This document shows positions 45,736 to 54,563 of a DNA stretch of 63,697 nucleotides, one piece after another; the stretch's first letter is position 1; each line of letters opens with the position of its first letter. Both the position numbers and the translations under genes were made by a program. The notes under the pieces are model-generated. The model worked only from the letters and a program-made list of their open reading frames with translations. It had not been told where the DNA came from and made no database searches. Source of the stretch: Hyphomicrobiales bacterium (lineage in GTDB: Bacteria > Pseudomonadota > Alphaproteobacteria > Rhizobiales > Rhizobiaceae); NCBI GenBank assembly GCA_026400435.1, contig JAPLOZ010000028.1:1-63697 (forward strand), in the 5' to 3' direction.

Positions 45736-47958
45736 ATGCGCGCTTTCCTCAGTCGTCTTCTGCATGCCGCGCGACGCAGACGCCGTCTGGCAATCTGGAC
45801 CGCCGGCTTGGCGGTCATCGCACTCGTCATCGCTGCTGCCTATTCGCCGTTCAGTCCGCTCGACCGGCTCAATTCCCTGGTATTCGACGCCTATCAAAAG
45901 CTGCGCCCGCGCCCGCAGGCCGATAGTGCCGTCGCAGTCGTCGATATTGACGACGAGAGCATTCGCCGGCTCGGGCAATGGCCATGGTCGCGCACGGTTG
46001 TTGCCGCGATCATCGACCGGCTGACGCAGGATGGGGCAGCCGCGATCGGCCTCGACATCGTGTTTTCCGAGCCGGACCGGACGTCGCCGGCGCTTGCCGT
46101 TTCGCAGCTTGAAAGGCAGGGTTTCCAGGTCACCTATCCGGCAGCGTCGGGCGATCTTGACCACGACAAGGCGCTTGCACGCAGCTTTGCCCAATCACCG
46201 GTTGTTGCGGGCCTCGTGCTGTCTGACGGCCTTGTGACTCCCGCGCCGCCGCCGAAAGCTGGCTTCGCGTTCGCCGGCGACAGTCCGGCGGAGTATCTGC
46301 CGGCCTTTCCCGGGGCGGTGCGCAACCTGGCTATCCTTGACGAGGCCGCGCCCGGACTTGGCGTGTTCTCCTTTCCGCCCGCCGAGGACGGCGTGGTGAG
46401 GCAGATCCCGCTTGTTTCGCGTCAGGGCGAGAACTTCTATCCGGCGCTGTCGGTGGAGGCGCTGCGGATAGCGCAGGGCGCTTCCACCATCGTCGTGAAG
46501 AGCACTGGTGCAAGCGGCGAGTTCGATACCGGGCAACCGGGCATGACCGCGCTCAAGGTCGGCGATGTGGAGGTGCCGACCGGACCGGACGGCCGCATCT
46601 GGGTGTATTACACGCGTCAGCCGACCTCGCAGCAGATACCGGCCTACCGGCTGCTTGAGGATCCCGACCCCGAACTGGCCAGCCAGATCGCGGGACGGAT
46701 CGTCCTCGTCGGGACGTCGGCGGTCGGCTTGCGCGATCTCGTCTCGACGCCGCTGAAGGCAGGGTTCCCCGGCGTTCTCGTCCATGCGGAAATCGTCGAC
46801 CAGATCATCAGCGGCAAGTTCCTCAGTCGCCCAGACTGGGCAATCGGCCTGGAAGTGGTGTTCGCGATCGGCTTCGGCCTGATCGTCCTTGCCTTCCTGC
46901 CCGTGCTGTCCACATTCGCCAACGTGGTCGTCGCAATCGTCGCGCTCGCCGGAAGCGTTGGGCTCGGTTGGCTGGCGTTCGCCAACTACGACCTCCTTCT
47001 GTCGCCCATCCTGCCGGCGCAGACCAGCCTACTGGTCTATGGCGTCGCATCCGGAGTGAGGCTGCTGCTCAGCGAAAGCGAAAGCCGCTATATCCGCACC
47101 GCCTTCGGGCACTATTTGTCGCCCCATATGGTCGAGCAGCTTGTCGAGAACCCGGATGCGCTGGTGCTGGGCGGCGAGAACCGCGAGCTGACCATCCTGT
47201 TTTGCGACATCCGTTCGTTCACCTCCATCTCGGAAACGATGGAGCCGACCCAACTGACGGTGTTCCTGAACAACTTCCTGACGCCGATGACCGATGTCCT
47301 GATGGAGAGCGGCGCGACCATCGACAAGTATATCGGCGACGCCATCATGGCGTTCTGGAACGCGCCGCTCGACGTGCCCGACCACAGGCAGCGCGCCTGC
47401 GAAAGCGTGCTCAGGATGCTGGATGCGCTTGGCGAGCTCAACAAGTCCCTGGAAAAGCCTGTCAGCATCGGCGTCGGCCTTAACAGCGGCATTTGTTGCG
47501 TCGGCAATCTCGGCTCCAGGCAGCGCTTCGACTATTCGGCGATCGGCGACAGCGTGAATGTCGGGTCGAGGATCGAGAGCCTGACGAAACAGTATGGCGT
47601 CAGCAATCTCGTCGCCGAAAGCACGGCGCGCGAGGTCGCGGGGCTTGCGATGCTGGAGATCGACAAGGTGATGGTCGTCGGCCGCGACGAGGCGACGCTC
47701 GTCTACACGCTTGTGGGCGACCGCGACCGCGCCGAGCAGGCGGAATTCCTGGAATACAAGCGCCTGCACGACGGATTTATCGCGAGCTTCCGGGCGCAAC
47801 GTTTTGACGAGGCGTCGGGCGATCTCGACCGACTGGTCTCTCTGGCCCCGGAAGGTTTGCGGAAAGTCTATGCCGAGTACAGGCGCCGGCTCGACGCATA
47901 TCGCGTGGTCCCACCACCGGCCGATTGGGATGGCTCCTACCGCTCGGAACACAAATAG
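45736..47958 (+). CDS. CHASE2-domain adenylate/guanylate cyclase
   Basis: A 740-residue membrane receptor that makes a cyclic nucleotide. After a membrane helix at about 17-37 (LAIWTAGLAVIALVIAAAYS), an extracytoplasmic CHASE2 sensor covers about 40-350 (VAVVDIDDESIRRLGQWPWSRTVVAAIID; GLDIVFSEPD; FPGVLVHAEIVDQIISGKFL). Three membrane segments follow at about 370-435, then a class III cyclase at about 465-650: ELTILFCDIRSFTSISETME with the first metal Asp, IDKYIGDAIMAFWNAP with the second, and YSAIGDSVNVGSRIESLTK. The family is typical of rhizobia, which hold many cyclases. GAGGTG lies upstream of the ATG. The CHASE2 ligand is unknown. Confidence 0.93.
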   Translation: MRAFLSRLLHAARRRRRLAIWTAGLAVIALVIAAAYSPFSPLDRLNSLVFDAYQKLRPRPQADSAVAVVDIDDESIRRLGQWPWSRTVVAAIIDRLTQDGAAAIGLDIVFSEPDRTSPALAVSQLERQGFQVTYPAASGDLDHDKALARSFAQSPVVAGLVLSDGLVTPAPPPKAGFAFAGDSPAEYLPAFPGAVRNLAILDEAAPGLGVFSFPPAEDGVVRQIPLVSRQGENFYPALSVEALRIAQGASTIVVKSTGASGEFDTGQPGMTALKVGDVEVPTGPDGRIWVYYTRQPTSQQIPAYRLLEDPDPELASQIAGRIVLVGTSAVGLRDLVSTPLKAGFPGVLVHAEIVDQIISGKFLSRPDWAIGLEVVFAIGFGLIVLAFLPVLSTFANVVVAIVALAGSVGLGWLAFANYDLLLSPILPAQTSLLVYGVASGVRLLLSESESRYIRTAFGHYLSPHMVEQLVENPDALVLGGENRELTILFCDIRSFTSISETMEPTQLTVFLNNFLTPMTDVLMESGATIDKYIGDAIMAFWNAPLDVPDHRQRACESVLRMLDALGELNKSLEKPVSIGVGLNSGICCVGNLGSRQRFDYSAIGDSVNVGSRIESLTKQYGVSNLVAESTAREVAGLAMLEIDKVMVVGRDEATLVYTLVGDRDRAEQAEFLEYKRLHDGFIASFRAQRFDEASGDLDRLVSLAPEGLRKVYAEYRRRLDAYRVVPPPADWDGSYRSEHK

Positions 47959-48083
47959 CGCGATGCCCGCAGCGGGTGGCAAAGGCCGCCGCGCGCGCTA
48001 TAGGTACGCGGGATTGTCTTCAGGTGAGCTTGGACATTGCGACATTGCGGCGTTGAGATTGATCAGCCGTCGGGCGGGCGGGC

Positions 48084-48917
48084 GTGAAGCCGCCGCGCGC
48101 TCGCCGCGGCGGCGGCCGGCCGACCATTGCCGACGTCGCGCGGCTCGCAGGGGTAGGCGCGATCACGGTCTCGCGTGCGCTTCGCGAGCCGGAGCGCGTG
48201 TCGGAGAGCCTGCGTCAGCAGATCCAGCGCGCCGTCGATGAGCTCGACTATGTGCCGGACCCCAACGCCAGAGCGCTTGCTTCGGCGCGCGCCGAAGTGT
48301 TCGGGGTGCTGGTGCCGTCGCTGACCAACAACGTCTTCGCCGAAGTCGTCCGCGGCGTCTATGACAGCCTGTCGGACACACATTTCAGGGTCCAGCTCGG
48401 CAACACCCACTATTCGGCGGTCGAGGAGGTCAGGCTGCTGCAGCTCTTCCTCAGCCAGCGCCTCGGCGCGCGCATGGACCCGCGTTCGCAGCGCCGCCTC
48501 GCGGGCTACCGCGCGGCGATGGAAGCAGCCAGGCTGTTCGACCCGGACCTGATCACCACCACTCCGGTGCCCTCCAGCGTGACGCTCGGGAGCGACCTTT
48601 TCAGGGGCGCGCTCGCCAAGATGCCGTCGCTCGATGGTGTGTTCTGCAACAATGATGATCTGGCGCTCGGGGTGCTTTTCGAGTGCCATCGCGCCTCGAT
48701 CGCGGTGCCTGATAGGATCGGCATCTGCGGTTTCAACGACTTCGACATGATGCAGATTGCCTACCCCTCGGTCACCAGCGTCAGGACGCACCGCTACGAG
48801 ATCGGCCGTCAGGCCGTCGTCATGGCGCGCGAGGCGATCGCTGGAATGCGGCTGAAGAACCCGATCGTCGACATTGGCTTTGAACTGAAACTGCGCGACA
48901 GCACGAACCGTCTCTGA
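48084..48917 (+). CDS. LacI-family regulator with an internal deletion, GntR-like
   Basis: The DNA-binding part is intact: RPTIADVARLAGVGAITVSRALREPERVSESLRQQIQRAV, then DELDYVPDPNARALASARAEVFGVLVPSLTNNVF. The sensor fold then jumps from VEEVRLLQLFLSQR straight to LGARMDPRSQRRLAGYRAAMEAARLFDPD. About 60-70 residues that normally lie between these points (the second half of the first lobe, including the hinge before the GARMDPRSQRR strand) are missing, in frame. The protein is 277 residues instead of about 340. The second lobe is otherwise complete (GVFCNNDDLALGVLFECHRA; IGICGFNDFDM). It begins with GTG. Upstream of a sugar ABC operon and gluconokinase, it was probably their gluconate-responsive repressor; induction may now be impaired. 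Confidence 0.82.
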   Translation: MKPPRARRGGGRPTIADVARLAGVGAITVSRALREPERVSESLRQQIQRAVDELDYVPDPNARALASARAEVFGVLVPSLTNNVFAEVVRGVYDSLSDTHFRVQLGNTHYSAVEEVRLLQLFLSQRLGARMDPRSQRRLAGYRAAMEAARLFDPDLITTTPVPSSVTLGSDLFRGALAKMPSLDGVFCNNDDLALGVLFECHRASIAVPDRIGICGFNDFDMMQIAYPSVTSVRTHRYEIGRQAVVMAREAIAGMRLKNPIVDIGFELKLRDSTNRL

Positions 48918-48960
48918 AGGCCGCTCCTTACGCGACGGAATCCAGCTTTACAGCGATTTC

Positions 48961-48974
48961 TGGTAGCGCTACCA
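48961..48974. promoter_or_regulatory. Perfect LacI-type operator
   Basis: TGGTAGCGCTACCA is a perfect 14-base palindrome with the central CG of LacI-family operators. It is 185 bases upstream of the substrate-binding protein gene and 44 bases after the LacI-type regulator gene, so it most likely belongs to that regulator. Confidence 0.85.
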
Positions 48975-49158
48975 TCGCTCTGCTCGGGCAGTTGGACTGA
49001 CGGCTTGATAAAACCGATTTGTCTGATAAATCTGTCAAAAGCAGTTGGCCTCTGGGAGGACGGTCAACAGCGGCGGGCCTAGGGAGAGCGGTCCGCGCCG
49101 GACGCAAGACCAGCTCCGGCAACTACGAAATGCAAGAACTTCAACCGGGAGGAATTAA

Positions 49159-50283
49159 ATGATTAAGTCCGTCGTTAGCGGCGTTCTCGCCGCCTCTGCC
49201 TTCATGCTCTTGTCGTCGTCGGTGATGGCTCAACCCGAAGTGGTTGCCGGACCGGCGGCCGATCCTGAATGCTTCGCACCATGGGCTGCCGACACGCAGT
49301 TCTTCAAATTCCCGAAGAAGGAAGGGCCGTATCGAATCGCTCTGGCCAACGGCTATATCGCCAACACCTGGCGCATCCAGATGATCCAGACCGCGAAGGC
49401 CTATGCAGCGCAGCCGGAAGTCGCGGCAAAGCTGAAGGAATTCAAGGTCGTCTCGACAGGCGAGGACGTGCCGGCGCAGATCTCCGCGATCAACAACTTC
49501 ATCGATTCCGGCTATGACGCGATCGTCGTGAACGCGCAGAACCCGACGGCCTTCGCGCCGGTCATCAAGCGCGCCAAGGAAGCCGGTGTCGTACTGGTTG
49601 CCTTCGACAACATCCTGGACACCAAGGACGCAATCAACGTCAACGTCGACCAGAAGGGCCTCGGCACGCTGTGGGGCGACTGGCTGATCAAGCACATTCC
49701 CGACGGCGGCAAGGTCCTTGAAGTGCGTGGCGTTGCCGGCACGTCGGTCGACACCGACCGCCACAACGGCATCCATGAGGCGTTCGCTGCGTCCGGCAAG
49801 AATTGGGAAGTTACCGAAGTGGTCGGCAAGTGGGATGACGGCGTGGCGCAGAAGGCAGCCGCCGACGCCATCGCTACGAGCGGTCCGTTCGTGGGCATCA
49901 CCGCGCAGGGCGGCGACACCGGCGTCGTGCAGGCGATGATGGACGCCAAGCATCCCTTCGTGCCGTTCGGCGGCGAGACCGAAAACGGGTTCCGCAAATT
50001 CTGCGCCAAGTTCTCTGCGGAGGGGCTGAAGTGCTCGTCGGCGGGCACGGGTCCGGCACAGGTCGCAGTGGCCATCAAGACGGCCATCGCGGCGCTTGAA
50101 GGTCAGGTCATTCCGCAGTCGGTCAAGCTGCCGCTGGCAATTGTCGAAGACCCGAACTTCAAGGAAGGGACTGACTTCTTCCCCGACCAGTCCGACAACT
50201 TCTTTGTGGGCAACTCCTTCCCGACCTGCGGCATCAACTTCACGGCGCAGGAAATCATGGGGCAGACCCAGGAAAACCAGTAG
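49159..50283 (+). CDS. Sugar ABC transporter substrate-binding protein (CUT2 type)
   Basis: Periplasmic binding protein of 374 residues. Signal peptide about 1-24 (MIKSVVSGVLAASAFMLLSSSVMAQ). The periplasmic-binding type 1 fold follows: YRIALANGYIANTWRIQMIQTAKAYAAQPE, FIDSGYDAIVVNAQNPTAFAPVI, GVVLVAFDNILDT, VLEVRGVAGTSVDTDRHNGIHEAF and VGITAQGGDTGVVQAMMDAKH. Several Cys pairs (residues near 32, 281, 293, 364) may form disulphides. GGGAGGAATT lies before the ATG. The ligand is not readable directly; gluconokinase at the end of the operon points to gluconate or a related sugar acid. A perfect 14-pair hairpin follows the gene. Confidence 0.9.
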   Translation: MIKSVVSGVLAASAFMLLSSSVMAQPEVVAGPAADPECFAPWAADTQFFKFPKKEGPYRIALANGYIANTWRIQMIQTAKAYAAQPEVAAKLKEFKVVSTGEDVPAQISAINNFIDSGYDAIVVNAQNPTAFAPVIKRAKEAGVVLVAFDNILDTKDAINVNVDQKGLGTLWGDWLIKHIPDGGKVLEVRGVAGTSVDTDRHNGIHEAFAASGKNWEVTEVVGKWDDGVAQKAAADAIATSGPFVGITAQGGDTGVVQAMMDAKHPFVPFGGETENGFRKFCAKFSAEGLKCSSAGTGPAQVAVAIKTAIAALEGQVIPQSVKLPLAIVEDPNFKEGTDFFPDQSDNFFVGNSFPTCGINFTAQEIMGQTQENQ

Positions 50284-50293
50284 TCCTACTGCT

Positions 50294-50326
50294 GATCGGC
50301 GCTGCGGAAATCCCGCAGCGCCGATC
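50294..50326 (+). other. Perfect 14-pair intercistronic hairpin
   Basis: GATCGGCGCTGCGG (50294-50307) is exactly inverted at 50313-50326 around the loop AAATC. With no T-run it is probably a 3'-end stabiliser that raises the amount of binding protein relative to the transporter genes downstream, as after xylF. Confidence 0.8.
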
Positions 50327-50352
50327 GCTCAATGACGCTCTGGGAGGGGCCG

Positions 50353-51900
50353 ATGGACGGTGCGGTTCCGCTCTTTCGAATGGAGGGCGTATCGAAACGA
50401 TACGGCGGCGTGCGCGCGCTGGAAAAGGCGGAACTGTCGGTTATGCCCGGCCGTATCCACGCCATCCTGGGCGAAAACGGCGCCGGCAAGTCGACGCTTA
50501 TCAAGATCATGGCCGGCGTGGTCGCGCCCGACGAGGGCACAATGACCATGCAAGGCCGCGCGGTGACCTTCTCGTCGCCTGCAGCGGCCAATGATGCCGG
50601 GATCGTCTGCATCTTCCAGGAACTGTCGCTGATCCCCGAACTCAGCGTGGCCGACAACATTATCATCTCCAATCCGCCTACGCGGTTCGGCATGATCGAC
50701 CGCCGCGCGCAACGCAGGCTGGCCGAGGCCGCGCTTGCGCGGGCCGGCGCGTCAGATATCCACCCGTCCGCCCTGGTCAAGGACCTGCCGCTGTCTCGCC
50801 GCCAGATGGTCGAGATTGCCAAGGCACTGGCGCGCAAGCCGCGCATCCTGATCCTCGACGAGGCCACGTCAGCGCTGACGGCGGCCGACGTGGCAAAGGT
50901 CTTCGCAGTCCTGAAGCGGCTGCGCGAAGAGGGGCTGGCGCTGCTCTACATCTCGCACCGGATGCACGAGATCGCGGAGCTCGCCGACGAATGCACCGTC
51001 TTTCGCAACGGTCGCAACGTGGCAACCTACGCCGCCGGCACGAAGACCGACAACGAGGTCGTCGAACTGATGATCGGCCGCGAGTACAGCCATATCTTCC
51101 CCCCGAAGACGCCGCTGCCCTCAAGTGACAGACCGGCGGTGCTGGAGTGCCGCAATCTGGGCTGGACGGACCGGCTGAACGACATTTCGTTTTCGGTGCG
51201 GGCAGGCGAGGTCGTCGGGCTCGGCGGGCTGGACGGCCAGGGTCAGCGCGAATTGCTGCTTGCCTGCTTTGGCGTGCTACGCGGCCTGACCGGCCAGATG
51301 CTGGTCGACGGAAAGCCGGTCGCGCTGGGGAGCCCGGCAGATGCCAAGGCCGACAAGGTCGGCATGGCGCTGATCCCGGAGGACCGTAAGACCGAGGGGC
51401 TGATGCTGCCGATGACGGTTCGCGAAAACCTTTCATTCGCGGCGCTCGATCGCCTGTCCAGGGGCGGCATCGTCGACCGCAACGCAGAGCAGGCCATGAT
51501 CGACGACATGATCAAGCTTCTCGCCATCAAGACTGCCGGGCTGGATATCCCGGTCGGTGCGCTGTCGGGCGGCAATCAGCAGAAGGTGGTCATTGCCAAA
51601 TGGCTGATGCGGCAGCCCAGGATCATCCTTCTCAACGACCCGACACGCGGCATCGACGTAGGCACCAAGCAGGAAATCTATCAGCTGCTGCGTAAACTCG
51701 CCGACGCCGGCGCGGCGATAGTCTTCTACTCCACCGACTACGACGAACTGGTCGGCTGCTGCGACCGTGTCCTCGTTCTCTATGATGGCGCGGTGAAGCG
51801 CGAACTGGTCGGGCCGGAGATTACCGAGCACGCACTGATCGCCAGCGCGCTCAACATTCAGGACGACAATGCAGGCATGAAGCAGGGGGCGCACGCGTGA
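50353..51900 (+). CDS. Sugar ABC transporter ATP-binding protein, tandem ATPase domains
   Basis: A 515-residue ATPase typical of CUT2 importers (RbsA type). The first domain is complete: Walker [18 protein letters not shown], signature-like LPLSRRQMVEIAKALAR (degenerate, LS without GGQ), Walker B ILILDEATSALT and YISHRMHEIAE. The second has the degenerate Walker A expected here (LGGLDGQGQRELLLACFG), an intact signature LSGGNQQKVVIAKWLMR and Walker B IILLNDPTRGID, with Asn before Asp. Such asymmetry is normal for the family. The start at 50353 follows GGGAGGGG; an ATG at 50332 is also in frame. The stop overlaps the next gene by four bases. Confidence 0.93.
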   Translation: MDGAVPLFRMEGVSKRYGGVRALEKAELSVMPGRIHAILGENGAGKSTLIKIMAGVVAPDEGTMTMQGRAVTFSSPAAANDAGIVCIFQELSLIPELSVADNIIISNPPTRFGMIDRRAQRRLAEAALARAGASDIHPSALVKDLPLSRRQMVEIAKALARKPRILILDEATSALTAADVAKVFAVLKRLREEGLALLYISHRMHEIAELADECTVFRNGRNVATYAAGTKTDNEVVELMIGREYSHIFPPKTPLPSSDRPAVLECRNLGWTDRLNDISFSVRAGEVVGLGGLDGQGQRELLLACFGVLRGLTGQMLVDGKPVALGSPADAKADKVGMALIPEDRKTEGLMLPMTVRENLSFAALDRLSRGGIVDRNAEQAMIDDMIKLLAIKTAGLDIPVGALSGGNQQKVVIAKWLMRQPRIILLNDPTRGIDVGTKQEIYQLLRKLADAGAAIVFYSTDYDELVGCCDRVLVLYDGAVKRELVGPEITEHALIASALNIQDDNAGMKQGAHA

Positions 51901-52877
51901 AGGATTGGCGCTATTGGCTTGCCGAACAGCGGGGCACGTTGCTCGCCTTTGGCATATTCGTCGCGATGTTCATCCTCTATACGTCGAACCACCAGGCGGG
52001 GTTCACGGCGAACGTCGTCCAGACGGCGTCCAACAAGGGCGTCCTGCTTGCCTTCGTGGCGATGGACCAGACCCTCGTGGTGATCACGGCAGGCATCGAC
52101 CTTTCGGTGGGCATGATCTTTCTTCTGACCAACTGCGTCGCGTCATGGCTTGTGGTCGGCTCGCCGGTCGAAACCGCCTTCGGCGTTGTCGTGGTGCTGG
52201 CGGTCGGGCTTCTGTGTGGCGCGCTCAACGGCGCGATCGTGATCTATGGCCGGCTGCAGCCGATCGTGGCGACGATCGCCACAGGCGCCATATTTTTCGG
52301 CATCGCCCTTCTGTTGCGGCCGTTTCCCGGTGGCTCGGTCAACGAGCGTCTTGCCGATGCGCTGACCGGCCGTCTGTTCGGCTTCCTGCCTGCAAGCCTC
52401 GTGGCTCTGCTGGCCGTTGTTCTGGTCGTGTGGGTGCCGTTCAGCCGGTCCGTATACGGTCGCGCGGCCTATGCGGCAGGATCGTCGGAGACTGCAGCCT
52501 ACATGTCCGGCGTACCGATCCGCCGTGGCAAATTCGCGGCCTATGTGCTGGCCGGATTGCTGTCGGCGATTGGCGGACTGTTCCTGACCTTTTTCACCTA
52601 TACGGGCGACGCGGCCTTTGCGAGCGGCAACGCCTACACGCTGTTTTCGATCGCGGCGGTCGTTCTGGGTGGCGTCTCGCTTTTTGGCGGTCGCGGCAGC
52701 GCCATCGGCGCCATCTTTGGCGCGCTCGCCTTCCGCACCATCGGCGACCTCCTGTTCGTCTTCGACTTCGACCCGCTGTGGCAGCCCCTGTTCCAGGGCG
52801 TCATCCTGCTGGTCGCGGTCAGTCTCGGCGCCTTCGCGCTGTTTCGCGTGCGCAATCGCCTGGAGTGGTTTCTATGA
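51897..52877 (+). CDS. Sugar ABC transporter permease (first)
   Basis: CUT2 (BPD_transp_2) permease of 326 residues with about nine membrane segments. Landmarks: VVITAGIDLSVGMIFLLTNC, LNGAIVIYGRLQPIVATIATGAIFFGIALLLRP, the coupling loop RAAYAAGSSETAAYMSGVPIRRGKFAAYVLAG and VVLGGVSLFGGRGSAIGAIFGALAFRTIGDLLF. Its start lies inside the ATPase stop codon (ATGA) and its stop is overlapped by the second permease in the same way, so the three are tightly coupled. Confidence 0.92.
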   Translation: MKDWRYWLAEQRGTLLAFGIFVAMFILYTSNHQAGFTANVVQTASNKGVLLAFVAMDQTLVVITAGIDLSVGMIFLLTNCVASWLVVGSPVETAFGVVVVLAVGLLCGALNGAIVIYGRLQPIVATIATGAIFFGIALLLRPFPGGSVNERLADALTGRLFGFLPASLVALLAVVLVVWVPFSRSVYGRAAYAAGSSETAAYMSGVPIRRGKFAAYVLAGLLSAIGGLFLTFFTYTGDAAFASGNAYTLFSIAAVVLGGVSLFGGRGSAIGAIFGALAFRTIGDLLFVFDFDPLWQPLFQGVILLVAVSLGAFALFRVRNRLEWFL

Positions 52878-53860
52878 GCGACACCGGGATGGACCGCATC
52901 GCCAGCAAGATGCCAAGCTTCATCCGCCGGTCGGATCCGGCGGTGGTGACTGCCTTTGCCTGCATCATCATTCTGCTGCTGGTTGGCAGCATCTATTCGC
53001 GCAGCTTCCTGTCGCCCGAATATCTGCTCCAGCAGCTCAAGGTCGCTTCGTTCCTTGGCGTCATCGCGACTGGTATGATGCTGGTCATCCTGCTCGGTCA
53101 GATCGACCTGTCCGTGCCGTGGTCGGTGGCGGCAGGCGCTATGATGGCTTGCGCCGCGGCGGCCTATGGCCCGATGGGGGTCTTTCTTGCGATTCCGTTC
53201 GGCATTTTCTGCGGAGTCATGATCGGCGTGGTCAACGGTATCGGCGTCGCCTATCTGCGCATTCCGTCGATGATCATAACGCTTGCCACCAACGCGGTCG
53301 CGCAAGGGTTGATGGTTGTCTATACCGGCGGCTTCTCGCCGCAGGATTCTGCAACCGGCGCCATGCGCTACCTCGCCACCGGCTTCGCGATCCCGGGCGT
53401 ACCCAACGCAGTGCTGATCTGGGCGGTAATCGGTGCGGCGATGGTCTTCGCGCTGACCCGCACGACCTTCGGGCGCGCCGTGTACGGCATAGGCAACCGT
53501 GAGCGCGCTGCCTATCTGTCGGGCATCGATACGCGCCGCGTCGTGATGATTGCCTTTGCAGTGTCGGGTGGGTTGTCGGCATTCGGCGGCGTGCTTCTGG
53601 CCGGCTACGCCTCGAAGGCCGCGCAGTCGATGGGCGACGCCTATCTCCTGCCGGCGATCGCTGCCGTCGTGCTGGGCGGCACCTCAATCCTGGGCGGACG
53701 CGGGTCCTACCTCGGGACCGTCGCGGGCGTCATCCTGATCACCCTGCTGCAGTCGATCCTCTCCGTGATGCAGATGCCGGAAGCCGGCCGCCAGATCATC
53801 TACGGCGTCGTGATCGTGGCGATGCTGCTGCTTTACGGCCGCGCGCCGGCGAGCCGGTGA
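52874..53860 (+). CDS. Sugar ABC transporter permease (second)
   Basis: A second CUT2 permease of 328 residues, so the channel is probably a heterodimer. Features: MMLVILLGQIDLSVPWSVAAGAMM, VVNGIGVAYLRIPSMIITLATNAVAQGLMVVYTGG, coupling loop RAVYGIGNRERAAYLSGIDTRRVVMIAFAVSG and AVVLGGTSILGGRGSYLGTVAGVILITLLQSIL. The gluconokinase gene starts six bases after its stop. Confidence 0.93.
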   Translation: MSDTGMDRIASKMPSFIRRSDPAVVTAFACIIILLLVGSIYSRSFLSPEYLLQQLKVASFLGVIATGMMLVILLGQIDLSVPWSVAAGAMMACAAAAYGPMGVFLAIPFGIFCGVMIGVVNGIGVAYLRIPSMIITLATNAVAQGLMVVYTGGFSPQDSATGAMRYLATGFAIPGVPNAVLIWAVIGAAMVFALTRTTFGRAVYGIGNRERAAYLSGIDTRRVVMIAFAVSGGLSAFGGVLLAGYASKAAQSMGDAYLLPAIAAVVLGGTSILGGRGSYLGTVAGVILITLLQSILSVMQMPEAGRQIIYGVVIVAMLLLYGRAPASR

Positions 53861-53866
53861 CGTCGA

Positions 53867-54415
53867 ATGGACCTGGACACGGGCGCCGTCGCCCCCAGCC
53901 CGCTGATTGTCATCGTCATGGGGGTGAGCGGCTCGGGAAAGTCCGTGATCGGGGCGGCCCTGGCCGAGGCGATCGGCGCGCGTTTTGCCGAAGCCGATCG
54001 TTTCCATCCGCCTGAAAACATCAACCGCATGTCCGCCGGAATGCCTTTGCGGGACGAGGATCGCTGGGGCTGGCTCGACGCAATCGCTATCGAGATTTCC
54101 GATGCGGAGCGGGCCGGCGAGACGCTGGTCGTCACCTGCTCGGCGCTCAAGCGTATCTACCGCGACCGGCTTAGGCTGGCCAGCCGCGATATCCGTTTCG
54201 TCTATCTTGCAATCGATCGTGACACGGCCGCCGCCCGCGTTGCCGCCCGCAAGGGCCATTTCATGCCCGCCAGCCTGATCGACAGCCAGTACGCCGACCT
54301 TCACCCGCCCGCGGCCGATGAGAATGCAGCGACGATCGATGCCAGCAAGGACCCGGCCGAGGTTTTGGCCGACGCGGTCGCAGCCCTAAAAGTGCCGGCC
54401 GCCTTCCACTCCTGA
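53867..54415 (+). CDS. gntK: Gluconokinase
   Basis: Phosphorylates D-gluconate to 6-phosphogluconate with ATP, feeding the Entner-Doudoroff or pentose phosphate route. The 182 residues match the P-loop GntK family: IVIVMGVSGSGKSVIGAALAEAIGARFAEADRFHPPENINRMSAGMPLRDEDRWGWLDAI contains the P-loop and the characteristic D.FHP..N..KM..G.PL.D.DR..WL block; VTCSALKRIYRDRLR and LAARKGHFMPASLIDSQYADL follow. A short Asp-rich leader precedes the P-loop. Last gene of the importer operon, which argues that the ABC transporter carries gluconate or an oligomer/derivative of it. Confidence 0.93.
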   Translation: MDLDTGAVAPSPLIVIVMGVSGSGKSVIGAALAEAIGARFAEADRFHPPENINRMSAGMPLRDEDRWGWLDAIAIEISDAERAGETLVVTCSALKRIYRDRLRLASRDIRFVYLAIDRDTAAARVAARKGHFMPASLIDSQYADLHPPAADENAATIDASKDPAEVLADAVAALKVPAAFHS

Positions 54416-54455
54416 TCTGCACCCGGCGCAAGACTCATTAACCGGCTATGCCGAG

Positions 54456-54476
54456 TTTGCATAAAAGCTATGCAAA
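54456..54476. promoter_or_regulatory. Dyad operator upstream of the DUF1127 gene
   Basis: TTTGCATA (54456-54463) and TATGCAAA (54469-54476) form a perfect inverted repeat around AAAGC, 88 bases before the start codon. Strong candidate binding site; LysR-type regulators of DUF1127 genes are known in related bacteria, but the regulator here is unknown. Confidence 0.6.
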
Positions 54477-54563
54477 AGCGGCTATTTAATAGGCACGTGA
54501 TGATCATTATCTCGGCGTTGTAACGAGAACAGCCCAAAGACGCTGAGAAAAGAGAGCACGAAA

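Noticed and set aside
44719..46194. 491-codon minus-strand frame opposite the pseudo-receiver gene and gap
   Set aside because: Arg/Ser-rich translation, no domain, and it crosses the start of the CHASE2 cyclase gene.
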